A DNA stretch of 64,000 nucleotides. Origin: Pampus argenteus (Eukaryota; Chordata; Actinopteri; Scombriformes; Stromateidae). The translations under genes and the position numbers were made by a program. Of the stretch, positions 34,881 to 46,419 are shown one piece after another. How positions within the stretch are numbered: position 1 is the first letter of the stretch; the number at the start of each line of letters is the position of its first letter. The notes beneath the pieces were generated by a model. It saw nothing but the letters and a program-made list of their open reading frames with translations. It did no database searches and was not told where the DNA came from. The DNA lies in assembly GCA_036937835.1 (NCBI GenBank), contig CM072879.1, forward strand, positions 4,338,001 to 4,402,000, given 5' to 3'.

Positions 34881-35988
34881 GCAAAATCGAAAGACGTTGC
34901 GCCGCCACGCGGACGCCATTGGACGTAGCTGCATGGCGTTCATAATGGAGCTTCAGCAAGTGGTTCTGGATGTTTTAGAAGTGGAATGAAATTGATGCAT
35001 CGAAACATGTGGCGTCAGTATGTGTCAACGTAAAGGGTGGCGGTGTGGAGGCTATAAGCCCCGCCCATGGGCGTGGTCGGCATCAAACGACACAGGGCGT
35101 CACCCTTCACCTGTGTATGAAATTTGGAGGCGATAGGATTTATTGAAAGGCATCAAAAAGGCAAACGTAATTTTTCGGCGATTGACCCAAAATGGCCGAG
35201 CTGCCACGCAAAGGCGGTTACTGGTAGAGGCACGAGGTTGGTCGTGCAGCTTCACCGACTTGTTTTTTATTTTTTAGAAGTGAAACGAAGGCGACAGAGT
35301 AAACGGCACGCTCGCCGTATACGTGTGCGTAAAAAGCGACCATTTCCTGTTACCACGGGCGGGCGCCATGAGCGACCCAGGTCGTTGATACATAGGATCG
35401 TTCGGGGCCGGAGACCCGTTCTAAGTTCCGAATTTGAAGCGGCTCCGATTTTTTTTGTGGGCGTGAGAGGCATTCGTGCGTTTTTGGCGAGCGGCGTCCG
35501 TCGGGCAAAACTTTAGGCCTCCCTATGAGCTACGCCCTCTGGCGAAACGATGCGCAGAGCACAACTTAAGCTTAGCTAGGTCCGATGTTGATTTTTGCCG
35601 AGTTTGGAGTCTGTGGTGCGAAAACCCTAGGACGAGTTCGTTTTGGCTAAAAAACGCCCTATTCAAAATGGCCGACTTCCTGTTTGACTTAGAGCGTCGG
35701 CCCAAGAGGCAATTTTTCGTTTTTGAGTATGCTTGGCATGTTTCCCGAGTTTCATGGGGCTGTTTGAAAGTCGCCGACTTTGTCTATGGCTTTTTTGGAA
35801 CTTTGTAGGGGGCGCTAGAGAGTCATTTTGCACAGGGGGCGCTGGCGCGCCCCCCTCAACGCCGATTCGGAAAAGGCCGCCCGTTCCTGCCATGTCGTAT
35901 CAACTTTTTGAGCATGGCTAGGGGGTGCAAATGCCTGTCGAAGAGTTGCATGAATAATAATGCGTAATAATAAACAGCTCAATTTTAA

Positions 35989-36028
35989 TAGTCCCTCACT
36001 CCTTTCACTTTGTGAGGGCGAGGGACTA
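35989..36028. repeat. Terminal hairpin of the 2.2-kb element
   Basis: The 9-bp arms TAGTCCCTC and GAGGGACTA enclose 22 bases. It lies exactly at the right end of the element, whose left end carries the same TAGTCCCTC word. Confidence 0.6.
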
Positions 36029-36489
36029 ATTATGGGAGAAATTAAATTCAACGCCACATCATTTCCTGTCAGCCCACGCAAGGCTGTTCCCGAGCTGGGT
36101 GGTGTCAGGCTGCACACGCATGCACAATCGCACACCGCTGAATGCCGACACATGTAGCCCGTGTGTCTGGACTGTACAGTGTGTGACTTGCGTTTACTTT
36201 TTCTTCAGCTGTGACCTCATGTGACAGATGACTGAAGGTTGGGAGCAGCGGCCCTGTCGTCCCTGATCAGCCAGGCGAAACTCTAGAGATACTCCGAGAC
36301 AGGGGGACTCGTACCTGGTGACACCCACCCTGCCATCCCCTGTCACATCCGGCCTCCTGTACTGTCTACTGCCTCTCTCCGTAGCTTCCTGTCAGCCTGC
36401 GGCCCCCTCACTAGCTGCAATCCACACCAATCCCAAAATGTTCTCTGCTAGTTTTTCGTATATTTTAGTCATAAGTTTAAAAGTCCTCT

Positions 36490-37444
36490 ATGGAAAACAG
36501 CTGTCTTGGACCAAAAGTGTCCTTTTATTTACAAGTATTGAGAGTACTATCAAGTCACTGCCCAACTCTTTACAACTTTACAAAGAACACAACCCTGGAA
36601 AAAACACTAAACCGTGTAGTTTATTCATTGGAAAATGCTCCATATTCTGAGTTTCATCCCAAAATATTGATACCTTCCCCCTAAACACCTCATTTATGGA
36701 ACTTATACTGTCAGCAAAATGACTTTCTTTATTTGCTTTGTCAAAATCGACATTTGTTAAAGCATTTGGTAAAAGAAAAGGAAATTTGTTGACAACTGGG
36801 CAAACTCCATCAAGTAATGAAGATAATATGATCGAAATCTCCTGAACGGCTACTAAACCAACCTTGTGGTGAGATTGTGTTCTCAACCTCTGAATGAACA
36901 AACCTCAGCCTAATACATCGTTTGGGTTGAGCACCCAGTTTCGTGCTGCTCCTCCTTTTGAACCCTCGGCTGTGTCGGTCGTGCAGAGGCCATGTCGCTC
37001 TGAAAAAAACGGACGTCCAGACTCATGCCTGAGTTCTGGGATCAGTTCTGGGTCAGCAGACCGCAAGGCCTGGAAGAGTTCATGTGATTAACTTTCTGCA
37101 ACCACCATCAGGAAGCTTTATAGGACTGGGTCAAATCAAGCTCTGGCAAAAAAACCGTACGGTGTGGTTACCACCAATGTCTGCCATATGTCTAACACTG
37201 CCCGCTGACACAGTGTGATGCTATTCCCTCTTTTTATTTCCCCACATAACCTAATTTCCCAAAAACCTAACCTTCCCCCATTGCCTTTTTCACTCAGTAG
37301 ACCTACCCATGCTTTAATTGTACCTGCTTGCTTTTGTTGCTTTAAAGCCAGTGGGGGAAAAGTAGCAGGGGAAAGATTATCTTTGTAACACCTCTGCACT
37401 GCATCGCTGTGTATTTTTTTTTTCCTCTTGTGAGTGGATTTCAT
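36490..37444 (-). pseudogene. Degraded non-LTR retrotransposon (L1/Tx1-type LINE) reverse transcriptase
   Basis: Read on the minus strand from 37444 downwards, one open stretch carries DNLSPATFPPLALKQQ. It fits the RT motif that normally reads QG(C/D)PLSPLLFALALEPLA. The next stretch (36901-36578) carries HFADSISSI and then FRGKVSIFWDETQNMEHFP-MNK. It fits the YADD-region and the following FGKVSGYKVNW-KSE-MP-N motif of L1/Tx1 reverse transcriptases. The two lie in the right order, but key residues are lost and the frame is broken by stops, so the copy is dead. The flanks were not delimited; endonuclease and ORF1 were not seen. Confidence 0.5.
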
Positions 37445-37797
37445 GGTTGAGAGTGCAATTTGAAATAGGATTAACAGTAGGTGTCGGGTAGTGTTAGCTA
37501 AACCTCTTTATGTCAGGTACAGCGGAGAGAAGTCTGTCATTGCGTCTGCCTGAACCCTTTCACCATTGAACATTGCTGGAGGGGGGAATTCTTTAAATAT
37601 TACTAAAACTGTTTGTATTTGTCAAAGGAGCTGTGTGGCTGGCAGGCGCAACAACAATGTTGTGGTTTCTACCTATAAAAAGCAGAAGAAAGAATCCATG
37701 CGTGCAGTATTAGACAACCTCAACATGTACTGCCAATATGGGAGCAAAATGCAGCCTTTTGTTTTATGGAAAAAAACCTCCAAAAATTGCTCTGTCT

Positions 37798-37844
37798 TCT
37801 TTTCTTTTCTTTTCTTTTCTTTTCTTTTCTTTTCTTTTTTTTTT
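37798..37844. repeat. (TTTTC)n pentanucleotide microsatellite
   Basis: About eight perfect TTTTC units followed by poly-T. Confidence 0.95.
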
Positions 37845-39722
37845 GCCTTAGTGCCTCAGTGACATTGGGAGGCCACATGGTTGGCTGCGGCCCAGACCCA
37901 CGGAGAGGATGCATTCCTGGGATGGCCATCGGCAGAGTATGGGCTGAGATGCCCAACCCTCCGCTCCCACAGTTTCCGTACACAGCAGATAGTCCCGCTG
38001 GAAAACAACAGTTTTGGCAGTCTTATGTAACTGGCGTTGGTTGTAAAAAGAAGGGAGGGCTGGAGGGAGGGATTGTGGACTGATTGAGAGAAAGAAGAAG
38101 AAAAAAAATGGGGGAGGTAGTTTAAAGCTGAACATTGAAACAAAGTTGGGTCGAGTAGCCTAAAGCAGAGATTCCCAACAAGGTGCCACGGAGGCCAGAC
38201 AGTAAGCAGGTTTTCACTTTAGAGAAGCATTAGGCTGCAGTGGATGATTTCACTTCTCTGGTTGAATGTGTGCTAATCGATGATCCGCGCCGCCTTAGTG
38301 TACGATATCGACAAATCGATCGACCAATCGTTTTATTGGCACTAATCGATATTTTTTAAATGAACATTAACAACAGATCAAATGATGTAAGGGCTTACTC
38401 GTAGCGTTCGACTGATTCTTAGCGTCTTTAACATGGTTCATCCTCTCCGGTCTCATCCACCTTGTTGCCAGCAGCAGAATGTAGCATCCGCTGGATTTGT
38501 TTTACTAACTACGTTGCCATCAAGCGTTTTATTATGTCGACGCTGGGCTTAAAGCTACTTTTGTTCCCCCCAAGTGGCCAAACTAATCAATTATCACTGC
38601 TATAAAGGAGAATTCCTCTTTCTTATCATGTGTTCAGTAATGTGTGTCCGTGTGTGTGTGTGCATCATCCGGAAGCTATTCTTGCATACATCTGAATCCA
38701 TCAGTCTAATATGTTTTTTGTGCACATTTATGACCGTATGCTCAAAGACCTCTCGTGGTCTAGGCTATTTTATAATGTGATTTTCTTATGAGCCTATAAT
38801 AAAAATTAAACTTTTGTCTTTTCATCAGTCCTTCCCATTTTATGATATGCATATCAAAAGGCATTACCAACAATGGAATTGGCTAAAATCAAGCTTTCTC
38901 AAAAACTAAAACAGAAAAGACCAGCTTTCATAAACTAGACATATCCTTATAAAACTTACTGGAGCACCTGCACAAGGTCTTGACACATTTATTCCCTTTG
39001 TGTTGGGTTGGCATAAGGACATCCATGGGCCATGGTTGCAACTCAGCTTTATGATTAAATAAAGTGAAACAGGTGAGTCAAAAACTCACGGTGCACCCAT
39101 CTATTTTTTTTCTTTTCTGTTTTGCCTCATTATGAGCACAGAAGAGCACATCCCAACTTTCCTGATTGGAAGCCTCGGTGGCAGCAGTCAGTGTTACTCA
39201 ACAGTTGAAAGCCTCCGGGTTTCCCAAGGCAGGGAGTGGCACCCCCCCACCCACCCCCCTCCGCCAGTAAACACATCAATAATCCTGCAGGTTGACTGAC
39301 TGGCTCACTGGATAAGGCATGAAAATGAAGGTGGAAGACCTGCGGAGAAGAGGCAATTAGTGTTCACTCTGAGGTATATATGGAGGCCTTGGAATAGTTA
39401 GTGATGGAGTGTTAAGAAGGAAAGTAAACCCTGAGTCCCACTTGGTGATCAGCTTAATGCAAACAACCACCAAGAGAAAAGAAAAATCAATTTGTTTCTC
39501 AGAAAGACTTGAACTTTTTCCCCTTTTAGAACATATTTACAGATAATCCACCTGTCATGCCACATACTAATTTAAAGGAAAACTTTTTTCAAATATATTT
39601 TTTTAGAAAGTAAATTACATCTCACACTCCTAAATGAGGTTTATGCATTTCTATAGTCTCCCTGACAAAGCAGGTCATGTGTTGACCTGACAAAACAACC
39701 AACTCATCTGCCACCTCTATGA

Positions 39723-39985
39723 TTAAAGGTGCATTAATTGATTTTTTTAGGCCGCTTGGGGACAATGGAACAGAGTTTGAATTGACATTGACTTCACATT
39801 ATAAAGTTGTTGTGGTCAATGTGTTAGCCAATACTTTCCTATTGAAGCTTCCCACAGACATGGAGCAGGATTAGCATTCAACTGGTGTTTCTGACCACCT
39901 GATGCTAACTGAGGCAGGTAGTGTACATATCACAATCCTCTTCCTCGCCCACATTTTCCCCAAAATTTTCAGATTGTTCCTTTAA
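39723..39985. mobile_element. TTAA-flanked short inverted-repeat element
   Basis: TTAAAGG at 39723-39729 faces CCTTTAA at 39979-39985, giving a 263-bp unit with identical TTAA at both ends. The inner ends stay loosely complementary (gtgcattaattga against aacaatctgaaa read on the other strand). TTAA target sites are the signature of piggyBac-type elements. The short terminal repeat makes this less certain than the element at 45592-46001. Confidence 0.45.
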
Positions 39986-40691
39986 ATTAAGATATACTTC
40001 TGCCATCCTGAAACACGGCTATACAGATTTCTACCGTGATTAATTATTTACCCTTCGGTACATCCCTTCACTTGGACATCTGTGGACACAGAGATCAATA
40101 AGAAGAGGCAGCTCGAGGGAGGTGGTAGTGACAGTCAATATGCATATCATGAATACTTGATGATAAGAAAATAGGGGGGGGGACAATGAATAAACAAGAA
40201 ATAGATCCAGTTTCCAGAATCAGTTAAACACGTGACATAATAATACAATACATAATAATTGCAGAAAATGAAAAATATATGTATCGGATAAGGGGAACTG
40301 TTCAGTCTTGTAGTCATATTTTGCACAAATGGTCACAGTATCTTTGACAAATCCACTGCCTCTGTGTGAAATCGTGTAATTCTCCGTCTGCCTCGTGTTG
40401 TGTCCAGCCGTGTGACTCATGTTTGTCATGTTTACGCTGCAGCAGTGCATCACCTAGCCGTGGTGATGAGGACTTTGCCGTAAGCCACAGCTAAATACCC
40501 TATATCCACCCTCCTGGCACGACTTCAGTGTTTTCATTCCATATGATAGGAGTCACACCACATTCCTGTTACAACTTCTCTGCGGCATATAAAAATCTCC
40601 TCTCAAAACCGCAAAGCCATGTGTTTTGAATTTTCCCTCTGTTTGTTCCCATTTACAGCATCTCTCTCCACTTTTTTTTGCTCTCTTTCAC

Positions 40692-40739
40692 GCACACACA
40701 CACACACACACACAGACACAGAAACACACACACACACAC
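40692..40739. repeat. (CA)n microsatellite, interrupted
   Basis: CA units with three interruptions (agaca, gaaac). Confidence 0.93.
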
Positions 40740-41323
40740 TGATCGCTTGCTCTGTTCATGTTGATAGGCCCATTTAGTCCTCATGAAAGCATTCCATTTA
40801 GGTGCATTTGAGGTTATGGTTGTCACTGACAACCGGCTGTCAGAGAGTGGCAGCCTCTATCAGTGTTGGGGGTTTCCAGAGGAGCTTACAACAGACAGAG
40901 CAGCTATTGATGGAGCCTGCTTTATGGACTCAGACTTACCAAAGGCGGTGGTGTGTGACAAAGCCAGTGGGAGGAGTTGCTAGTTTGATTCTGAGACCCT
41001 GCAAGTCTACATTTTTTAGATTTGAGTATAATACACTGTTTAATATGTTAAGAGATAGTTTAAACTAAGTGGTAAACAACCTGTGATTAAACAAACGAAA
41101 CAAACTATTTAAAATGAAAATAGTAGAACCTGAACAATCTTGAGAGTTTTGAGGGTCTCTGCTGGTGAAAATACAAACACAATAAGTAATCTATGGTGAA
41201 AGCAGCATCCATAATTGAGCATTGAGCCCATTTCCACTGCAGGAACTTTTCTAGGCATGAAGGAACCATTTCAGGAACTTAGAAACCTTACTTCTTCGTA
41301 CCTTACTTCTACTTTAAACAAAA

Positions 41324-41590
41324 ATGAATAACTCTATGCTGGTAAGTTGTTCTGTACCAGGTTGCACCTACAATAAATCCAAAAATGCGGATCTTCAATT
41401 CGTACCCCTGCCATGTCGGGGAAAAAAAAAAGATCCTGATAGAAGGACTTTATGGCTTCAAGCTATAGTATATAGTGGATGGGTGTGTGAGGTAAAGAGT
41501 TGGAGGAAATCAGAAAGTTCTAATGGCTTTGGGATTAATTATTCACATTACTCTTCTGGCCACTGTTCTATTAGCTTGTGTGTTTACACT
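41324..41590 (+). pseudogene. THAP-domain-like fragment
   Basis: The frame from ATG at 41324 reads MLVSCSVPGCTYNKSKNADL, then QFVPLP, then KKKDPDRRTLWLQAI. This is the first half of a THAP zinc-binding DNA-binding domain: the paired C-x4-C (C9, C14), the F-x-x-LP turn and the R-x-x-W-L helix. The second zinc pair (C-x2-H, usually in CSDHF-x-SG) appears only as YSHYSSG, with the Cys lost, so the domain is broken or continues in an unseen exon. THAP domains occur in host THAP genes and in P-element-like transposases; nothing else of either is visible nearby. Confidence 0.45.
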
Positions 41591-42844
41591 GCTCATTTGA
41601 CATTACCTCCATGAATTTAATGCTAACAGATGTAAGCAGCGAGCCTGTATGCTAATAGGTGTATAAAAACTCATAGCCACCTGTAACCTACATTGTATAA
41701 AGAATAAGGTTGTAGTGGGGCCTGGGTTCTTTGCTACTAATAGTTAGACCGACCGAGCTAAATGTAGCCTATAACGTAGCTAGGTCAGTTTTCGGTGTAC
41801 GGTGCTATTGCTAGCTAGCATACTATTTGTAGAGCAGGTCTGTAACAGGAAATAGTTCACTAGTAATTTATTTACCTGGTGACTCAGTAAAATATAAATT
41901 GATGTCCGTGTAGGACATTGATTACTTGACATAGTGTCTTTGGATGCTTGGACAGGAAGTAGTATGTCCATTACATAGCAGGCCGGCTATTAGCATCTGT
42001 CTTTTTATTAACCGTAACCACAATCTTTCTAGAATGTAACCCATACTACAGTTGGCATGTGCATGCAAACATTTGTATGGACCTTAAGAAAATGTCATTT
42101 AACATAAGCTGGAGTTTCAACACCAACACCGATGTTCTTGTGTGACAGGTGGGATGTTAAAAACGTACACATTGCTGGTATCTTCCAAGCTACTCTCAGT
42201 ATTTTCAGACTGAAAATGTTTAAATTCAACTATGTTTTGGTCAGCATACAATGAACAAATAAAGACATAAACAAAAATCTAAATAATACATTTTGATGGT
42301 GTGTGTGGGGGGTGTGGGGGGCCACTCATGACCCCAGTATCTCTAAAACCCTCACTACAGCCCTGTGAGTAGGTATTAATGTTCATATACACATGGATTT
42401 ACTCCTAGTTATTTGCAGCAGTAGAGGGCGGCTTACTTATGGATTACTACATTAGAAAATACATAAATGTTGACCAGAGGTCATTATGAATTATAAATGC
42501 TCTAAATCAAGGCTGCTTCATTAATCTATATCTTCACGGACACAGAAAGAGTATAAGCTGTTTGCCTTTGGAACACAGGCATAAAGGAGTCCAAACATTG
42601 ACATTATTACATTATTAAAAGCAACATGCTTTCTTTGATGACACATGGATTTATTGATTTGATGATTAGGACATTAAAAAGGAAAGAATCCTTATTTAGA
42701 CATAATTTAATTAAAAATCACCTTGATTGCCACATGTGAATAAAAAAATAAAAAAAGATAAAAATATTATGGTGAGCTATAGGTGAATTTGTCTGTATAT
42801 GTTGCATTTAAATGACTGCCTTTTGAATTGTATTGTTGGGAACA

Positions 42845-42845
<1 letters not shown>

Positions 42846-42883
<38 letters not shown>

Positions 42884-42900
42884 CCTCCTCCTCCTCCTCT
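42846..42900. repeat. (CA)n followed by (CCT)n
   Basis: Perfect CA run to 42880, then CCT triplets to about 42899. Confidence 0.95.
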
Positions 42901-43099
42901 GGAAACCTGTTCTGGAGGGAGTGACTTGATCCAGGCGGCGTCCAATTATATGGAAGCAGCACTTATTCCACTTTATTCCAGGCTACAGTTAAGTGGCTTG
43001 AAGCCTTCAGAGACACACGGGCTTGTAGTATAAAGGCAGAGCAATAGGAGGAGAGACCGTACCCATGTGACATGTGAACGGGAAAGCTAAAGACAAAAG

Positions 43100-43897
43100 G
43101 TAGAAATATCTACTGTACGAAGTGAGGCGTCTGGCGGAATGCAGCGGAGACACAGAGGATGCTCCAAATCAAATCCATGAGGGCTTTTTTTTTTTTTTTT
43201 GCTTTTTTTTTTCTTTCGTCTGGAAATTCACGGCTTCATATAAATGATTCATGAGCGCCTGTTTCTATTTCTAAGGGAGTAATTGCGCTCACAGTGAGTT
43301 TTTCATTTCAGTTGAAGCCGGTCACCAGCCAATCTGCAGAGAGACGGTTAAAAAATAAAAAATAAAAAATAAAGCTGGGATAAGATCCTGGAGAATATAA
43401 ATGATAAAGTCAAGTCATTTGGGAGTTGATGAGCGTTGCTTTTAACCTGCGCTGGACCTCATCTGTCAAAGGGATCAACTGTTGCTGCAGCCGGAGCGAG
43501 CTCAGAGACATTCTCCAAGTGTGTCTGGCTTTTTATACACGGATGTTTGACCGTCACTCGGTCCTGCATGCAGCCACACAGCCGCTGTTGTGAAATGAAC
43601 ATGGAAGAGAGACTGATACTGTTGTTGATGCCTCGGATACACCTTCATCTGTCCTGATGTGATGCCACATTGTTGCACCAAGGAGAATGAGAATATCCCA
43701 CACCGCTGCCGGCTTCTTCATGTTGGTTAATCATCTTTCTGTGTGAAACAATACAGTTTTATATTATTATTTTTTTCTTTTTTTCCCCTCTTTGTACAGT
43801 TTGGGCATTTTTAACTCACTGGCAGACGTCAACATTGACAGGTTTTTTGTTATAGTGACCTTGTCCGGTATTGACATCTATTCCGCGGGAGATCATC
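43100..43897 (+). promoter_or_regulatory. foxo6: foxo6 5' flank and leader
   Basis: The 0.8 kb before the FOXO start codon is of mixed composition with two poly-T blocks at 43185-43212, a homopurine AAAAAAT run near 43351-43372 and several out-of-frame ATGs. The in-frame TGA at 43856-43858 shows that the coding frame cannot start further upstream in this exon. A transcription start site cannot be fixed from sequence. Confidence 0.4.
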
Positions 43898-44395
43898 ATG
43901 CTGATGATGATGGAGAACAGCGGCATGGATGCGCATCAGGTTGATATCGATTCGGAATTTGAGCCGCACAGCCGGTCGCGGTCGTGCACCTGGCCGCTGC
44001 CGTGTCCGGAGGATTTCCCCGGGGGAGAAGAGGCGAGCCGAGGTCTGGCCCTGGCATCGGTCAAAGTGGAGCAGTACAACGTGCCGGCATGCCGGGCCGA
44101 GAGAAAAGGCGGCGCACCGGCGGAGATCAAGCACCCAGCCGGCGCCCCGGCTCCGGTTGTGGCCGCTCCTGCCTGCATGTCCGGGGCTGCGCTCGACGTC
44201 GCGGGCCAGCTGCGCAAAGCCAAGTCCTCCCGGCGGAACGCGTGGGGAAACCTGTCATATGCAGACCTCATCACCCGTGCCATCGAGAGCACCCCGGAGA
44301 AGAGACTCACCCTGTCCCAAATTTATGACTGGATGGTTCGCTTTGTTCCTTATTTCAAGGATAAAGGCGACAGCAACAGTTCAGCCGGATGGAAG
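43898..44395 (+). CDS. foxo6: foxo6-type forkhead transcription factor, coding exon 1 (partial gene)
   Basis: FOXO factors are AKT-controlled activators of stress, metabolic and neuronal genes. The first in-frame ATG after the stop at 43856 is 43898; clustered ATGs follow at 43904-43910 and 43925. Residues 13-36 read HQVDIDSEFEPHSRSRSCTW, with the AKT/14-3-3 site R26-x-R28-x-x-T31. After a Pro/Ala-rich GC-biased linker the forkhead starts near residue 109 (KSSRRNAWGNLSYADLI) and continues with LTLSQIYDWMVRFVPYF and DSNSSAGWK. It is cut at Lys166 by the donor AAG|gtaggc, phase 0, exactly where all FOXO genes have their intron. RKAKSSRRNAWG and IYDWMVR favour FOXO6 over FOXO1/3/4. The second coding exon (NSIRHNLSLH on) is not in the window. 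Confidence 0.9.
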
Positions 44396-45591
44396 GTAGG
44401 CCACATGAAAGAATTTCATGATACCACATGGTGAAGGTTCACTATATTTAGCCTCAGTCTGTGTCTGCAGCATAACTCCTTTTCTGCATATTTCAAAGCC
44501 ACATAATTGACCCTTGGTGCACGCAATTTATGTCAGTGGCGTGTCCCCATGTCACACTACAGCGTGTGGAGAGGGGCGGTAAGCATGGTCGGATGAGGGT
44601 TCACTGGGTTCATCGTATTTAGGGATGCAGCCTGTGCATATAGGACAAGCCGCGCTCCCCCTCTTTAGAGTTCCCTTTGGATAGGCAAGTCTAACGCGCT
44701 ATGACGCGTTCATAAAGTGTCTGCTTTCAAGTCTACATTTCTTTGCGTTATAAGGTCACATAAGGGACAAAGTGTGCCTTCGGTGCCATATGTAGATCCA
44801 GGGACTAGAGCGTCACCCATGCCGCCGGTTGGGTGCTGGGGGAATAAACCGTTCGGAGCCACCCCGCCCCCCCGCCCCCCTGTGTTATCCATTGCGCGCA
44901 CGTTGAATTACGCACGGAGAAAGCATGGCACAAGGCGAGCGGGTTTTTAAAAGGACGCAGAATAACAAGAGATGATGACACGGGGTGTCACAGCAGATGT
45001 AACCACAGATTATCCCTTAAATTCAAATTAATATGAGGTTAATCTAATAGATTGGTTGCTGTAATCTACTTAAATTTGCCACCCATTCTGTGTGAGGATT
45101 AGTGGTCTTTTGTTCCCGAGCCCTGTACTGTAGCTTCCCCGCAGAGTTCTCCGTGTTGTGGGCTGACAAAGTTAAAGCGTCCACGTGCCACTTGCTTTTT
45201 TCGAAATGTCAACTTTTTCGAAGCAAGCTGGCAGTAAATGGTAACTGTCTACATCATATTTGAGATGTTTTTAGGAAAGGAAAAAAAACAAACAAACAAC
45301 AACAAACAACAACAAACAACTGTGTTTCCATTCTTATTTTAGGGCTGCTTACTGAGGCGATTAATTATATGGCTACGAGGGTCAACGCTGCAGTTGATGG
45401 GGATTTCTACAATGGAAACACATTGTTGAGTCCAACAGAAAAATGGAATAACTTCAGTAACTCCCCTCTCGTTCAGTTGGCAGCAGCATTTAATATTTAC
45501 TGCTATTATTCTGTCCAGGAGCTTTAATAAAAAAAAAGAGACACGTCATTCAACATTATCACATTATCTAAATGATGACTGGGAAGCATGT

Positions 45592-46001
45592 TTAAAGGGC
45601 CACTCCACTGATTTACTATTTTACTTCCATAATGTTGAGGGACTCACGAGAAATAGATTAATAAAAGAATGTTTAAAATTGAAGCAGCAGAGGCCGAGAT
45701 ATCCCGACATTTAGTCTCTTACAATGGGTCAAGCTCCAGGAGCGCTGGATCCTACATTTCCCATAATGCAACTCAACTACCTGCCTCTCTTTCCAACTCC
45801 TCCAGTTTGCAACACAGGCTTTCTCTTTCAAAATTTAAAGTCTCAAGCACAAGCCGAAATAACCCCGAGGACGTCACTCTGACATCATCCGGGTTATTGT
45901 TTTTGTTGTTGTTTTTTTTTAAAACTGAAGACATTGTACAACTGCTCCTCGCGACGAGCAAGCTGAAATTCACACGTCGAATCGGTAGAGTGCCCCTTTA
46001 A
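45592..46001. mobile_element. piggyBac-like MITE, 410 bp with TTAA ends
   Basis: The left end is TTAAAGGGCCACTCCAC and the right end, read on the other strand, is TTAAAGGGGCACTCTAC, so the 17-bp ends differ at two or three bases. Both are bounded by TTAA (45592-45595 and 45998-46001), the target site of piggyBac elements. The interior ('gggtcaagctccaggagcg', 'ctacatttcccataatgcaa') is of a type I recall as common in teleost genomes. No transposase is encoded. Confidence 0.65.
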
Positions 46002-46419
46002 GATTCTTTTGATGCTTTTTGAAAATTGCGCTTTGCTGTTTTTCCGCTTTACCGAGACAGCCGGAGCGATATTGTAGGCAGAACACAGAAGAAGAAGAAG
46101 AAGAAGGAAACACAAGTTGCTTTGGGATAAACAGGCATTTTACATCATCTGAGAGTCTGACGTTCAAGTTGATCCTAAATCCTCTATCTGCCACTGCTGT
46201 CACGTTATCATAGTGTTACAGCAGCTTTTGATAAGTGGCATTGTCTCCCTCCTTTTCTCTCACACGCGTACGCAGGGTTTTCTTCTAGGCTTGCCTCTGC
46301 TTCGACACCTCATTTGGCTCCATACCAGCCTCCAACTGAGCAGTATTAAAATGCAGATTAATCTCAATAAAATCACCATTTGATTTAAGTCTGAGTGGAG
46401 CCACAACAACCCCTGCCCA

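Larger units (their letters stand above)
33814..36028. mobile_element. 2.2-kb GC-rich non-autonomous element with 11-bp terminal inverted repeats
   Basis: TAGTCCCTCGC at 33814-33824 is the exact reverse complement of GCGAGGGACTA at 36018-36028. The outer TA on both sides may be the target site. The right end is also a hairpin: TAGTCCCTC (35989-35997) pairs with GAGGGACTA (36020-36028). The interior is CpG-rich, unlike its flanks. It carries the pentamer-like run GCCGCCCGCCGCT three times, a 26-bp tandem array (33938-34120), and long internal direct repeats (34463-34880 against 34128-34400 and 35523-35850). Open frames inside (for example 35124-35516) show no protein family. It is best read as a non-coding DNA transposon or composite repeat; class unknown. 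Confidence 0.6.
37450..43100. other. Intergenic DNA upstream of foxo6
   Basis: Repeat-rich: TTTTC pentamer array, CA runs, a TTAA-flanked element at 39723-39985 and a THAP-like fragment at 41324-41590. The segment 38280-38355 repeats ATCGAT-type words. No intact gene is supported. Confidence 0.55.

Noticed and set aside
35124..35516. 130-codon Arg-rich open frame in the 2.2-kb element
   Set aside because: The Arg/Lys richness comes from CpG-rich repeat DNA. No start context or domain is visible, and other frames are open as well.
38270..38360. ATCGAT-rich segment resembling an inverted-repeat end
   Set aside because: Several ATCGAT words occur, but I could not find a paired terminus or target-site duplication.
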